Assembly: GCF_026914305.1 (NCBI RefSeq)
Contig: NZ_CP113866.1
Location: forward strand, 1 to 64,000
Length of the DNA: 64,000 bases
Source of the DNA: Caldicellulosiruptor acetigenus
GTDB lineage: Bacteria > Bacillota > Thermoanaerobacteria > Caldicellulosiruptorales > Caldicellulosiruptoraceae
Direction of reading: 5' to 3'
Shown here: positions 21,942 to 30,448 of the stretch, piece after piece
Position numbering within the stretch: the first letter of the stretch is position 1
Layout: each line of letters begins with the position of its first letter
The notes under the pieces: model-generated
What the model saw: only the letters and a program-made list of their open reading frames with translations
What the model was told of the DNA's origin: nothing
Databases searched by the model: none
Translations under genes and position numbers: made by a program

Positions 21942-23162
21942 ATGAAAGTTGAAGAAAAGAAGATAGGTAGTGTTATTATGATTTTTGCGATATTATTGAG
22001 CGTTGTTCTTCCAGTTTTAGCGACTACATATCAAAGTAAAAATTATTCAAAAAGCACATTTTCAAATGAATTAAAGAACTGTGTAATTCAAATTGCTGCT
22101 GGAGAAAGTCATTCATTAGCACTTAAAAAGGATGGTAGTGTTTGGGCTTGGGGAAATAATTTTAGTGGTCAAGTGGGAAATGGTACTAATATAATTACTA
22201 TTTTTATTCCTGAGCAAGTTAAAGGTTTAAAAGATGTTGTAGCAATTGCTGCTGGTGATAATTATTCATTAGCACTTAAAAAAGATGGCACTGTTTGGGC
22301 TTGGGGAAATAATAGCAGTGGTCAATTGGGAAATGGCACTACTAAAGATTCGAATATTCCTGTCCAAGTGAAAGGATTGAAAGATGTTATAGCAATTAGT
22401 GCTGGAGAGAATTATTCAATAGCTCTTAAAAAAGACGGTACTGTTTGGAATTGGGGAGAGAGTTGGTACGGTCAATTTGGGAATAGTACTACTGGGTATT
22501 CTACTGTGCCTGTCCAAATCAAAGGATTAAAAGATGTTGTAGCAATTGCTGCTGACTCAGATCATTCATTAGTTCTTAAGAAGGATGGTACTGTTTGGGC
22601 TTGGGGAAATAATAGCAGTGGTCAATTGGGAAATGGTAATAGCACTATTGAATATTCTACTATTCCTGTAAAGGTTAAGGGATTAAAGGATGTTATAGCA
22701 ATTGCTATTGGAGGTTGCTATTCCTTGGCCCTTAAGAGAGATGGTACTGTTTGGGCTTGGGGAGATAATAGCAGTGGTCAATTGGGAAATGGCACTACTG
22801 TAAATTCCCCTGTTCCTGTCCAAGTCAGAGGATTAAAAGATGTCGTAGCAATTGCTGCTGGAGACTTTCATTCCTTAGCGCTTAAGAGAGATGGCACTGT
22901 TTGGGCTTGGGGAGATAATTCTTGGGGTCAGTTAGGGAATGGCACTGGTGGTTGTGATAAATATTCCACTATTCCCGTACGAGTTAAAGGATTAAAAGAT
23001 GTCGTAGCAATTGCTGCTGGTGGAAATTTCTATTCGTTAGCTCTTAAGAGAGATGGTACTGTTTGGGCTTGGGGGAATAATGAGCACCATCAATTGGGGA
23101 ATGGTAATGGTGGTTATAATAAATATTCCACTAGCCCTGAACAAGTCAAGGGTTTAAAATAG
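21942..23162 (+). CDS. Secreted RCC1-repeat beta-propeller protein
   Basis: A 406-residue protein with a signal peptide (SVIMIFAILLSVVLPVLA) followed by seven RCC1-type repeats of 50-53 residues, each built on 'DVVAIAAG..HSLALK.DGTVWAWG.N..GQLGNG...PVQVKGLK'. Seven repeats make a complete seven-bladed propeller, so the gene is probably intact although it ends abruptly after GLK. Bacterial RCC1 proteins are thought to bind surface or extracellular partners. The frame opens at TTG 21921; ATG 21942 (MKVEEKKIG) is preferred because of GGAGGTAAAGGAAG just upstream. A separate RCC1 fragment lies at 25504-25689. Confidence 0.85.
   Translation: MKVEEKKIGSVIMIFAILLSVVLPVLATTYQSKNYSKSTFSNELKNCVIQIAAGESHSLALKKDGSVWAWGNNFSGQVGNGTNIITIFIPEQVKGLKDVVAIAAGDNYSLALKKDGTVWAWGNNSSGQLGNGTTKDSNIPVQVKGLKDVIAISAGENYSIALKKDGTVWNWGESWYGQFGNSTTGYSTVPVQIKGLKDVVAIAADSDHSLVLKKDGTVWAWGNNSSGQLGNGNSTIEYSTIPVKVKGLKDVIAIAIGGCYSLALKRDGTVWAWGDNSSGQLGNGTTVNSPVPVQVRGLKDVVAIAAGDFHSLALKRDGTVWAWGDNSWGQLGNGTGGCDKYSTIPVRVKGLKDVVAIAAGGNFYSLALKRDGTVWAWGNNEHHQLGNGNGGYNKYSTSPEQVKGLK
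22073..23160 (+). repeat. Seven tandem RCC1-coding repeats (about 150 bp each)
   Basis: The coding repeat is conserved at the base level: words such as GGTACTGTTTGGGCTTGGGG and GGTCAATTGGGAAATGG recur at about 150-bp steps, including silent positions. This points to recent amplification or gene conversion between units. Confidence 0.8.
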
Positions 23163-23617
23163 ATGCTATGTTAACTAATGTTGTGAAGCTTCATTTTAAA
23201 CAAAAAATAATATAAAGGTATTCGATATAGAAGAAAGTGACGTCTACATACAAAATTTTAAAGGTAGCAAAGTGCAAAGATGCTATTTTGTTATAATAAC
23301 TTATTGAGAATACCATAATTTATAATTAATGTAAAAATAATGTGAATGTTTTTAGCTTCTAATACCAGTTTTTTCATCCAACCTAGGTTTAATAAAAAGC
23401 GTAAACTTCAGCAAAAAGCTTTAAATTATTACGCATTTCTAGCTGTTTGCAAAATAGGTGGTGATTGAAGGTAAGAGATGCCAGTATAAACAGGAAATAC
23501 AATCGAGATGTAAAAAGAAGAGTAGAATTGCAACTAAATATTATCAATATAATCAAAATATTCAATAATAATTGTATGCCAAAAATTTACAACCTCAAAA
23601 AAGACAATAGTATCCTA
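23163..23617. other. Gene-poor spacer after the RCC1 gene
   Basis: No supportable gene. A frame at 23206-23307 (beginning NIKVFDIEESDVYIQ) might be a gene fragment. GCGTAA (about 23399) and TTACGC (about 23429) form a short inverted repeat. The 15-mer ATTATTACGCATTTC at 23425-23439 recurs at 25268-25282 on the other side of the transposase gene. Confidence 0.4.
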
Positions 23618-23646
23618 AACCTTCTAAACTCTAAGTTTAGAAGGTT
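23618..23646. terminator. Perfect 13-bp hairpin downstream of the transposase
   Basis: AACCTTCTAAACT (23618-23630) and AGTTTAGAAGGTT (23634-23646) are perfect complements around a three-base loop. It lies 58 bp beyond the stop of the minus-strand transposase. There is no strong T run, so it could equally be an element-end structure. Confidence 0.5.
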
Positions 23647-23703
23647 AAGAAAAACAAAATCATAAATTTTTTAAAAGTTAATAATTCAATAAAAATTGTG
23701 AGT

Positions 23704-25134
23704 TTAAGCGATAAGTTTTTTAAGTTTGTTCAGTTTTTTAATAGTCAATTTAGAACAATAAAGCTTAATATTGTGAGCGAGAATAAATAAAAGCGAAAAA
23801 GTAATGGCAGAGAGCAAGAAATCAGAGAAAATAGAAATATGGTCATAAGTGCAGATGGTATCAGAACCCATGTAGGATTTTAGGTGGTAAATAGTCTGCT
23901 CCACGGTAACACGTTTATTGTAGAGGTCTAAAAACTCTTGAGAATTTCTGTTTATACCTGGGAAAGACCGAAAATCGTCAGGGTAAGTGTAGAACATTCT
24001 ACCTGATTTGGAGGTAGTACAAGGCTGAGGGCAAGAGCAGGTACGTTTGCCATTTTTGTAAGAAGACATAGGACAAGTCCATTTAAAACGCACAGAACGA
24101 TTTTTACCCTGACATTTGCCTTCAGGTTTAAAAGGTTTATCGACCTTTTTGCAGATAGGGACACCATCTTCAGAAATAACGATGTTGGGGTCTGAAGTAG
24201 GTGTAGTATTTTTAGAGGCTCTTGTATTTAGAGGAATAACGATTTTGGAGAAGTTGAAGGTGTTTTTTAAAGTGGAGTAGATGTTATGTGAATCCAAGGC
24301 GCTGTCAGCAATGAAAGTGGAGAAATTTTTGGGAATATAAGAGAATAAAGTTTCGAGCGAAGGAATTAAAGCTTTAGAGTCGCAGATACTTTTATGTTCT
24401 ATAGGATCAGAAGAAGTAGAATCAGAGTCAAACAGAGGTAATAAAGCTAAGGGTATACCAAGAGCATTTGTAATGACAGCAAATTTTAAAGCCCAGCAGA
24501 AATGGCCATTTACAAACATAACGCGGATATTAGAATTAGCATTAGCAGTTTTAGGCAAGGAAGAATAGACAATAGAATAGATTTTATCAGAGGACAGCTC
24601 AGGGTTAGCTTTTGAGGTATTTTTCTGCAGTAGATGAATGAATTTAGGGTTGTTTTCACGAACCTTTGGGACAATACCGGTTGTATCGAAGATTAAGATT
24701 GAAGCAAGTTCAGGGCATTGTTGGATAGAGATATTGTGTGCATGGATAGAGATGCTTTGGAAAAGTTTAAGTATTTCGCTGTTAAAGACTTTTCTGAAAC
24801 GTGAGAAAGTAGAAATAGAAGGAACATTGCCATTTAGGTTACAGAAAGAACGAAGTTCATAGGAGTTAAGGAGAACAGCCCGAAGCTGAGTAAGGGTATT
24901 GAGTTTGAGTAATTTTTGGACAAAGAAGCACAGGAGCATAGATTCTAATGAGAAGCATCTATGCTTGCCAAAGTGTTTATAGTAAGCATTGTAGAAAGAA
25001 GAAGGTATGTAGTTTGATAAGTTGATGAATTTATTGAACAAGCCTAAAAGGCTTTCAGGCTTATAGAGAGCCGAAGCCTTTAGGTGGGAGAATAGATCTA
25101 GGAAAGAAAGTTGTTTAGGTTTGGTGTTGAACAT
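23704..25134 (-). CDS. DDE transposase, IS family not assigned
   Basis: A 476-residue transposase. N-terminal features include a helix-rich region (FSLESMLLCFFVQKLLKLNTLTQLR) and PSISTFSRFRKVF near 110; ILIFDTTGIVPKV near 170 and TFIADSALDSHNIY near 285 would carry the first two acidic residues, and NKRVTVEQTIYHLKSYMG near 425 the last. A cysteine-rich TCSCPQPC segment lies near 370. I place it in the IS4/IS5-like DDE superfamily only. The frame opens at 25149, but AGGAGGGG followed by ATG at 25134 (MFNTKPKQ) is the better start. No clear terminal inverted repeats are visible. Confidence 0.8.
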   Translation of the reverse strand: MFNTKPKQLSFLDLFSHLKASALYKPESLLGLFNKFINLSNYIPSSFYNAYYKHFGKHRCFSLESMLLCFFVQKLLKLNTLTQLRAVLLNSYELRSFCNLNGNVPSISTFSRFRKVFNSEILKLFQSISIHAHNISIQQCPELASILIFDTTGIVPKVRENNPKFIHLLQKNTSKANPELSSDKIYSIVYSSLPKTANANSNIRVMFVNGHFCWALKFAVITNALGIPLALLPLFDSDSTSSDPIEHKSICDSKALIPSLETLFSYIPKNFSTFIADSALDSHNIYSTLKNTFNFSKIVIPLNTRASKNTTPTSDPNIVISEDGVPICKKVDKPFKPEGKCQGKNRSVRFKWTCPMSSYKNGKRTCSCPQPCTTSKSGRMFYTYPDDFRSFPGINRNSQEFLDLYNKRVTVEQTIYHLKSYMGSDTICTYDHISIFSDFLLSAITFSLLFILAHNIKLYCSKLTIKKLNKLKKLIA

Positions 25135-25139
25135 TTGTC

Positions 25140-25200
25140 CCCTCCTCATAGTAGAAAATTTGTTTTATATAATCATATTTTACTAGAACTATGAGGAGGG
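25140..25200 (-). promoter_or_regulatory. 13-bp inverted repeat enclosing the transposase promoter and ribosome site
   Basis: CCCTCCTCATAGT (25140-25152) is the exact complement of ACTATGAGGAGGG (25188-25200). The transposase ribosome site (GAGGAGGGG on the minus strand) is inside the first arm, while the 35-nt loop is AT-rich and holds the likely promoter. A transcript entering from outside would fold and hide the ribosome site; one starting in the loop would not. Confidence 0.6.
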
Positions 25201-25503
25201 TGACCAGACTTTTTTGAATCTTTCTAAAGCTTGATAACGCTCATATTGAGCGTTTCTGCAAAAGGCTATTATTACGCATTTCAAAAGGGAGGTTTTTGGT
25301 TGTTGCATGCTGAAACTTAAGAATTTTCAATATCTCCTGACACAGCGACAGTGTAAAATTTCTTTAGGAGAGTGACTAAAAATCCTTTAATGAAAACTTT
25401 CATTTTCAAACATAGTATATTAATAATAAAATTTACAGATAATTTTTGACTAAAGCAGTAGTTTGTAGGGAATAAGCCTGTATGCCTTTTATCAAAATAT
25501 CTG
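25201..25503. other. Spacer with small palindrome, no gene
   Basis: ACGCTCA (25237-25243) and TGAGCGT (25247-25253) form a tight hairpin. The second copy of ATTATTACGCATTTC is at 25268-25282, preceded by GCAAAAGGCT as in the first copy. No gene is recognisable until the RCC1 fragment. Confidence 0.4.
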
Positions 25504-25689
25504 ACGACTATTCCAGTCCAAGTCAAAGAAATAAAAGATGTTTTGGCGATTTCAGCCGGAAGCTATCATTCCTTAGTACTAAAGAAAGGCGACACAGTAT
25601 GGGCTTGGGGAGCAAATGCCACAGGTCAATTGGGCAATGGTGGAGAGGGTGTCTATTCATCTATTCCCGTTCAGGTAATTATTAAATAG
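25504..25689 (+). pseudogene. RCC1-repeat gene fragment
   Basis: A 61-codon piece reads TTIPVQVKEIKDVLAISAG, then SYHSLVLKKGDTVWAWGANA and GQLGNGGEGVYSSIPVQV, ending in a stop at 25687-25689. It is just over one RCC1 repeat. Codon choice (GCC, GGC, GAC) differs from the nearby seven-repeat gene, so it comes from a different copy rather than from the missing end of that gene. Confidence 0.7.
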
Positions 25690-26024
25690 TGTGATAGAAT
25701 ACAAGAGCTGTTCAGAAGAGTAAGTGGACAGATCTAATTTTTTGTGATATTTTCTTCTTCTTCGTATTTTTCTTTCTTATTTTGCAGCGTTTGCAGCAAT
25801 GGCAGAAGATAAATATTTAAGCAAAGGGATATGTGCGGACTATGGTTTTTAAAAGACCAGCTAATTAAAGTCAAGAGTTTTTAAGAAAATTTTGATAACA
25901 TTTTATGGTAGAAAATTCTTTTAAAAGGGCATAAGAAGGTAAGCCATCCATTAGAGGTTGACATAACATATGGAGGCTGAGCATATATTATGGTTAACCA
26001 ATGTTTCATTAATAAAACAATTAT
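25690..26024. other. Spacer with no supportable gene
   Basis: No coding frame or RNA can be supported. A sequence near 25702-25728 (GAGCTGTTCAGAAGAGTAAG) resembles an insertion-sequence end, and on the minus strand 25733-25806 encodes a short Lys/Glu-rich tail. These may be traces of another lost transposase; the evidence is weak. Confidence 0.3.
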
Positions 26025-26265
26025 TTATACGCAATAAACAGCAGTCTTGTTAAAACATTTTTGAATATGTTCTTCAGGAGTTCTAAGTTCAAAAGGCTTT
26101 TTATCACGCATAACAGCAAAGATAATGCATATAAGCTTTCTAGTCAGCGCTTAAGGTATCGTTTGGAGTAGGGTAGTTTTCAAGTATAGCCAAAGATGTT
26201 TTGGAGAAAATGTCAAGGAAGTATTTTAATGTTATTTTAATGATGAGACTCAAAATCTTATGTTA
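26025..26265 (-). pseudogene. IS110-family transposase remnant
   Basis: On the minus strand two frames carry pieces of the C-terminal half of an IS110/IS116/IS902 transposase: KYFLDIFSKTSLAILENYPT followed by PNDTLSAD, then after a deletion or frameshift near 26150 ALTRKLICIIFAVMRDKKPF and EEHIQKCFNKTAVYCV with a stop at 26025-26027. The N-terminal catalytic half is gone. Confidence 0.7.
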
Positions 26266-26430
26266 ACCGAATCTTTGGTTGTTATTTTATTAGAATTTTT
26301 ATTGATGTGTCTTACGAAAATAATTATACAAGGAAAGAATGAGTAGATATGAAAGTTATTGATACAAGTAATTTTTTATGATATCGTTTTAAAGAGTTAT
26401 CCAATTGAATAAGCAGGGGTGCAGATTTCG

Positions 26431-26976
26431 ATGGAATATGATAGAGAAAAGTTAATAAAAGCAAAAAGTATTATAGAAAAGATAGCAAATGGCATAAATC
26501 CTATAAGTGGCGAAAGTATTAAAGAAGATAGCTTTATGCAGGACCCAAGGTTGATAAGGTGCTTTTTTTATATTGCTGATGTATTAGATGCTGTTATAAA
26601 AAATGGATTTAACGGCGTGAGTGCAAAACCAACACAATTTGTTATTACACCTGAACAGAAAAAGAGGATTAAACTTCCTGATTATAATATTGGCGTGAAT
26701 GAATTTGCAAAGTGTGTTAACAATGTTATAGACCCCAGTGTTAGTAAGAGATTAACAGGTGCAGACATAAACAGACAACTCAAAAAAATGGGAATTTTGA
26801 GCGAAATAAAGTTGCCAGATGGAAAAACAAAAACTGTTATGAACGAAAATTCACAAAAGTATGGTATAGAAGTTGAAAAGAGAACTTACAAGGATATTGA
26901 GTATGAGGTTATTGTGTTTAACGAAAAAGGTAAGAAGTTTTTGTTAGAGAATTTAGAAAAGATAATGTCTTACTAA
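26431..26976 (+). CDS. Hypothetical protein next to the helicase-protease gene
   Basis: A 181-residue protein that I do not assign to a family. The N-terminal part (residues 1-60) is helical with INPISGESIKEDSFMQDPRLIRCFFYIADVL. A central part has NEFAKCVNNVIDP, and the C-terminus (YKDIEYEVIVFNEKGKKFLLENL) looks like a small winged-helix or DNA-binding module. The frame opens at GTG 26419; ATG 26431 fits CAGGGGTG at 26413-26420. It converges on the helicase-S24 gene, with stops about 75 bp apart, and might act with it; this is inference from position only. Confidence 0.6.
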   Translation: MEYDREKLIKAKSIIEKIANGINPISGESIKEDSFMQDPRLIRCFFYIADVLDAVIKNGFNGVSAKPTQFVITPEQKKRIKLPDYNIGVNEFAKCVNNVIDPSVSKRLTGADINRQLKKMGILSEIKLPDGKTKTVMNENSQKYGIEVEKRTYKDIEYEVIVFNEKGKKFLLENLEKIMSY

Positions 26977-27050
26977 GTGAATATAAAGAAGAAAAAGGTG
27001 GGATGCTTTTCTTGCAGCTCCCACCTTTTGTTTTTAAAAAATTGATGTTA

Positions 27051-29510
27051 TCATCTTTTTTTCCTCATCACACCGACAACTTTTCCAACTATACGAAGTT
27101 CCCCTTCTTTGATGTTTATTGGCTCATATTTGCTGTTTTCGGGAATGAGCAGGACTGTGCTTCCCATTTTGCAAAATCTTTTCACAGTTATTTCACCGTC
27201 AAGCCATGCAATAACAATATCTCTGTTTTCCGCAGTATTGCATTTTTGAACAATTGCAATGTCTCCATCTTTTATATTTGCTTCCACCATACTATCGCCC
27301 TTAACTTTAATAGCAAAATATCTTTCAGGGTCAGAGATAATAGAAGTCGGCAGGGCAACCTTACCAATTGCCTCATCAGATGTTTCAACGGGTGTTCCTG
27401 CTGCAACCTTTTCATACAGGTTAATTTTGAGAACATCTTCTGATTTTATCTCTATGAGATGTCCATCTTGAACTAAGTCAATATGTCCTGTGTCTACCAA
27501 TTTTCTGAGTCTGTAAGTTTTTGACCTTCTGAAATCTACAACCTCATATTCTTCAATTTGAGAAGGAAGCATACTTATATCAAAGTGAGGAAAATCGTCA
27601 ACAATTTCAAATCTGCTGTCAAATATTAAAATGCTGTTTCCATCTGTTACAACTCCAAAAGAACATCTTGGAACCACATTCAAATAACTTTTCAGCTGCT
27701 CTGCCCCCTGACCTATTCCAGAAAGATATGGTTTTACCTCAAAAATGATAAATGGTACCTTTTCTTTATTTGAATCATACCTGAACACAACAACATCCAC
27801 AAATGCAGGTTTTGAAAATACGTTTATCCTGTACTCAACATCAATCAACTCTTCAGGGTATTTATAAGTTTCAATAAGTTCATTTATAAGCCACTGGCGA
27901 ACCTCTTCTTCTTTGCAGTAAATATCCCTGATTTTGTTTATGTATCTGTAATCATCAATCCTCAGCTTGTAAAAACTGCGAAGATTGCATTTAGAATCAA
28001 TTCGAAGAAGTTTTGTATTAAGCTCGCTCAAAAATTTTGATGGTTTTCTTGAGCAGCACAAATACAGCCTTTCGTTTGCTCTTGTCATACCAACGTAAAA
28101 GAGCTTTTTGTCAGTTGTCTCTTGCAGCTTTGCAACCTCATTGTCTTCGCATGATGAGTATGGGATGATGTTGCTATTAAGTCCAATGATAAAAACCACT
28201 TTGAATTCCAAACCTTTTATAGAGTGCATGGTGATAAGCCTTATACCCTCTTCTTCAAAGTTTTCACCCGAATCTGAGTTTAAAAATATGGCTTTCAGCC
28301 CTTTTGAAGAGACATAATTGTAAAAAGACTCCAAATATTTTCTATTTTTACAAATCACTGCAATATCTTTTAGTTGAAATTCAAATGCTAAGTTGTTCAC
28401 AATTTCATTGTATACAAATTCTGCTTCTTGTTCTTCGGTTTGGAAAATCTTTAGTACAGGCAGAGGTCCTTGCTTGTCTATTAAAGCAGGTTTTACAAAA
28501 TTCTCATCTTCTATTATTTCTGGTGTTTTTTCTATTAAACTATATGCAAGATTTGCAATCTGGACAGTTGTCCTGTAGTTTTTAGACAGCGTATAGCTTT
28601 TTCCTGTCATGTCAAATCCAATGCTTGCAAACGACCTTCCCCTGACAAGCCATGAGTGTGTGTAAATGCTCTGGGCTGTGTCTGCAATAAACATTATGCT
28701 GGAATAGCTTTTTTCGGAGTTATAAAGAAGCTTTAAAATTTCTAATTGAACTTTTGTGAGGTCTTGACTTTCATCTATTATAATGTGCGTATATTTTGTA
28801 ATCTTGTGTTCATTTGCTTTCAAATAATCCAGTACAATCAAAGCCATGTCTTTAAAATCGACAAGTCCATTTTCTTTTAAAAGCGAGGTATAAAGCTGCA
28901 TAAGTTCAAATATAGCTTTTCTTGTTTCTGAATTCTTTGCTATCTTCTGAGGTATGTCTTTCTGATTTTGAACTGTTCTACCTATCCTATCAGTGCTCTG
29001 ATATTCCTCTAATTCTCTTATATTACATGATTTTATCCACTCAATCTCATCTAAAAGAAAATTGGCAAAAGAAAGGTCTATATATTGAACCTTTGGGTAT
29101 TTTTCTTTGATCTTAACAATTGCCTGATTGAGAAAATTATATTTTGTAGCCTTGTTGTTGACAATCTCAAGTTTTTCGCCAGAATATTCTTTGTATTCCT
29201 GGAAAAATCCATAGATTATGCTGTCAATTGAAGCTATCTTAACCTTATCCTTGTTGTCATTTACCAGAGCATCAAATGAAATATATGCATCTTCCAACTT
29301 GTTATAGAGGTATTTCAAATAATTTACCAGAGTTTTGTTAAAAGTTACCATTAGAATTTTGTCATCGGGCGCAAAGCAATATTCATTTAGAAGATAAACT
29401 ACTCTGTATATTGCAACTGTTGTTTTTCCAGAACCTGCAACACCTTTTACCAGCATATGCCCATTTGGTTTTGCCTGAGACAGTTTCTTCTGCTCAATGT
29501 TCAAATTCAC
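27051..29510 (-). CDS. SF1 helicase - PD-(D/E)XK nuclease-like - LexA-type S24 autoprotease fusion
   Basis: An 819-residue three-part protein. Residues 1-510 are a UvrD/Rep-like SF1 helicase: Walker A GVAGSGKTT (23-31), Walker B DESQD (246-250), motif VI VGMTRANERL near 475. Residues 535-632 resemble the HsdR N-terminal nuclease fold, with Asp572 and Glu591-x-Lys593 in a D-ExK pattern. Residues 690-819 are a complete LexA C-terminal domain: cleavage-site-like VAAG (Ala704-Gly705), nucleophile Ser740 in KGDSM, general base Lys777 in EITVKRF, and LLIPENSKYEPI. The Ser-Lys spacing of 37 equals that of LexA. The GTG start at 29510 follows GGGGGT by 7 nt; the open frame extends to TTG 29585. The role is inferred: DNA repair or defence with self-cleavage. 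Confidence 0.9.
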   Translation of the reverse strand: MNLNIEQKKLSQAKPNGHMLVKGVAGSGKTTVAIYRVVYLLNEYCFAPDDKILMVTFNKTLVNYLKYLYNKLEDAYISFDALVNDNKDKVKIASIDSIIYGFFQEYKEYSGEKLEIVNNKATKYNFLNQAIVKIKEKYPKVQYIDLSFANFLLDEIEWIKSCNIRELEEYQSTDRIGRTVQNQKDIPQKIAKNSETRKAIFELMQLYTSLLKENGLVDFKDMALIVLDYLKANEHKITKYTHIIIDESQDLTKVQLEILKLLYNSEKSYSSIMFIADTAQSIYTHSWLVRGRSFASIGFDMTGKSYTLSKNYRTTVQIANLAYSLIEKTPEIIEDENFVKPALIDKQGPLPVLKIFQTEEQEAEFVYNEIVNNLAFEFQLKDIAVICKNRKYLESFYNYVSSKGLKAIFLNSDSGENFEEEGIRLITMHSIKGLEFKVVFIIGLNSNIIPYSSCEDNEVAKLQETTDKKLFYVGMTRANERLYLCCSRKPSKFLSELNTKLLRIDSKCNLRSFYKLRIDDYRYINKIRDIYCKEEEVRQWLINELIETYKYPEELIDVEYRINVFSKPAFVDVVVFRYDSNKEKVPFIIFEVKPYLSGIGQGAEQLKSYLNVVPRCSFGVVTDGNSILIFDSRFEIVDDFPHFDISMLPSQIEEYEVVDFRRSKTYRLRKLVDTGHIDLVQDGHLIEIKSEDVLKINLYEKVAAGTPVETSDEAIGKVALPTSIISDPERYFAIKVKGDSMVEANIKDGDIAIVQKCNTAENRDIVIAWLDGEITVKRFCKMGSTVLLIPENSKYEPINIKEGELRIVGKVVGVMRKKR

Positions 29511-29530
29511 CAAGATTACCCCCACACAAA

Positions 29531-29540
29531 AACAAACGTT
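29531..29540 (-). promoter_or_regulatory. LexA-box-like AAC-N4-GTT operator candidate
   Basis: AACAAACGTT matches the core of the Firmicute SOS box (GAAC-N4-GTTC) without the outer G and C. It lies just downstream of the predicted transcription start and 21 nt before the GTG. The core is short and could occur by chance in AT-rich DNA. Confidence 0.35.
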
Positions 29541-29556
29541 TTTTATTTTTGATATT

Positions 29557-29585
29557 ATTATAAACCAATTTTGTATTCTTTGCAA
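29557..29585 (-). promoter_or_regulatory. Promoter of the helicase-S24 gene
   Basis: On the minus strand TTGCAA (29585-29580) is separated by exactly 17 nt from a consensus TATAAT (29562-29557). The predicted start of transcription near 29550 rules out the TTG codon at 29585 and supports the GTG at 29510. Confidence 0.6.
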
Positions 29586-29766
29586 ACAAAATCCATAGCA
29601 AGAAAGGAATATTGCAAATGAGAGGAGAAAAAATCATTTCAATTTTGCAATTTATACAAATTTGAAGAGAATAAAAAATAAAAATTCGTTTATTAATTTG
29701 TGTTTATAAGTCTTTTCACGATGGTATTAATAAATTGGACAAAAAAGTTTTAAAGGAGTGGTTATA

Positions 29767-30429
29767 ATGGAAAATACAAACAGAATCCCGCTGCTTGGAG
29801 AGAAGTTTCCGAGCATGACGGTAAAAACAACTCATGGTGTGAAAAAGCTTCCTGATGACTATGCAGGAAAATGGTTTGTGCTCTTTTCGCATCCAGGCGA
29901 CTTCACACCAGTTTGCACAACAGAGTTTGTAGCCTTTGCAAAAAAGGCTCAAGAATTCAAGAAACTAAATAGCGAGCTGATTGGCCTTTCGGTTGACCAA
30001 GTTTTTGCTCACATAAAGTGGATTGAGTGGATAGAAGAAAAGCTTGGTGTAAAAATTCCGTTCCCTGTCATTGCAGATGAGCTTGGGAAAGTGGCAACCA
30101 CTTTGGGAATGCTTCATGAGGCAAAAGGGACAAACACCGTCAGAGCTGTTTTCATAGTAGATGACAAAGGAATTTTAAGGCTTATGATGTACTATCCTCA
30201 AGAGGTTGGAAGAAACATTGACGAGATACTAAGAGCGCTAAAAGCATTGCAGACATCAGACCAAAACGGTGTTGCATTGCCAGAGAACTGGCCAAACAAC
30301 GGGTTGATTGGCGACAAGGTAATAATTCCACCTGCTGCAACAGAAGACTTAGCAAAAGAAAGACTTCAAAAAGCTAAAGATGGCGAGATTGAATGTTTTG
30401 ACTGGTGGTTTTGTTATAAGAAGCTGTGA
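29767..30429 (+). CDS. Peroxiredoxin (AhpC/TSA, Prx6-like)
   Basis: A 220-residue thiol peroxidase that reduces hydrogen peroxide and organic peroxides in the cytoplasm. The peroxidatic cysteine is Cys50 in [12 protein letters not shown]. The long C-terminal extension with [16 protein letters not shown] and a final [12 protein letters not shown] is the form found in archaea and thermophiles, where a C-terminal cysteine can resolve the disulphide. AAAGGAGTGG lies 7 nt before ATG 29767. It is divergent from the helicase-S24 gene and convergent with the methyltransferase; a strong terminator follows. It is probably a housekeeping stress gene unrelated to its neighbours. Confidence 0.95.
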   Translation: MENTNRIPLLGEKFPSMTVKTTHGVKKLPDDYAGKWFVLFSHPGDFTPVCTTEFVAFAKKAQEFKKLNSELIGLSVDQVFAHIKWIEWIEEKLGVKIPFPVIADELGKVATTLGMLHEAKGTNTVRAVFIVDDKGILRLMMYYPQEVGRNIDEILRALKALQTSDQNGVALPENWPNNGLIGDKVIIPPAATEDLAKERLQKAKDGEIECFDWWFCYKKL

Positions 30430-30448
30430 GGATAAAAAATACAATTTG

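Noticed and set aside
22073-23160. Regular repeats that might be a CRISPR array
   Set aside because: The units are about 150 bp, contiguous, and translate as RCC1 repeats in one open frame; there are no unique spacers.
23465-23665. A 66-codon frame between the RCC1 gene and the transposase
   Set aside because: It starts with TTG directly abutting a GGTGGTGA site with no spacing, has no recognisable domain, and ends across the perfect hairpin at 23618-23646.
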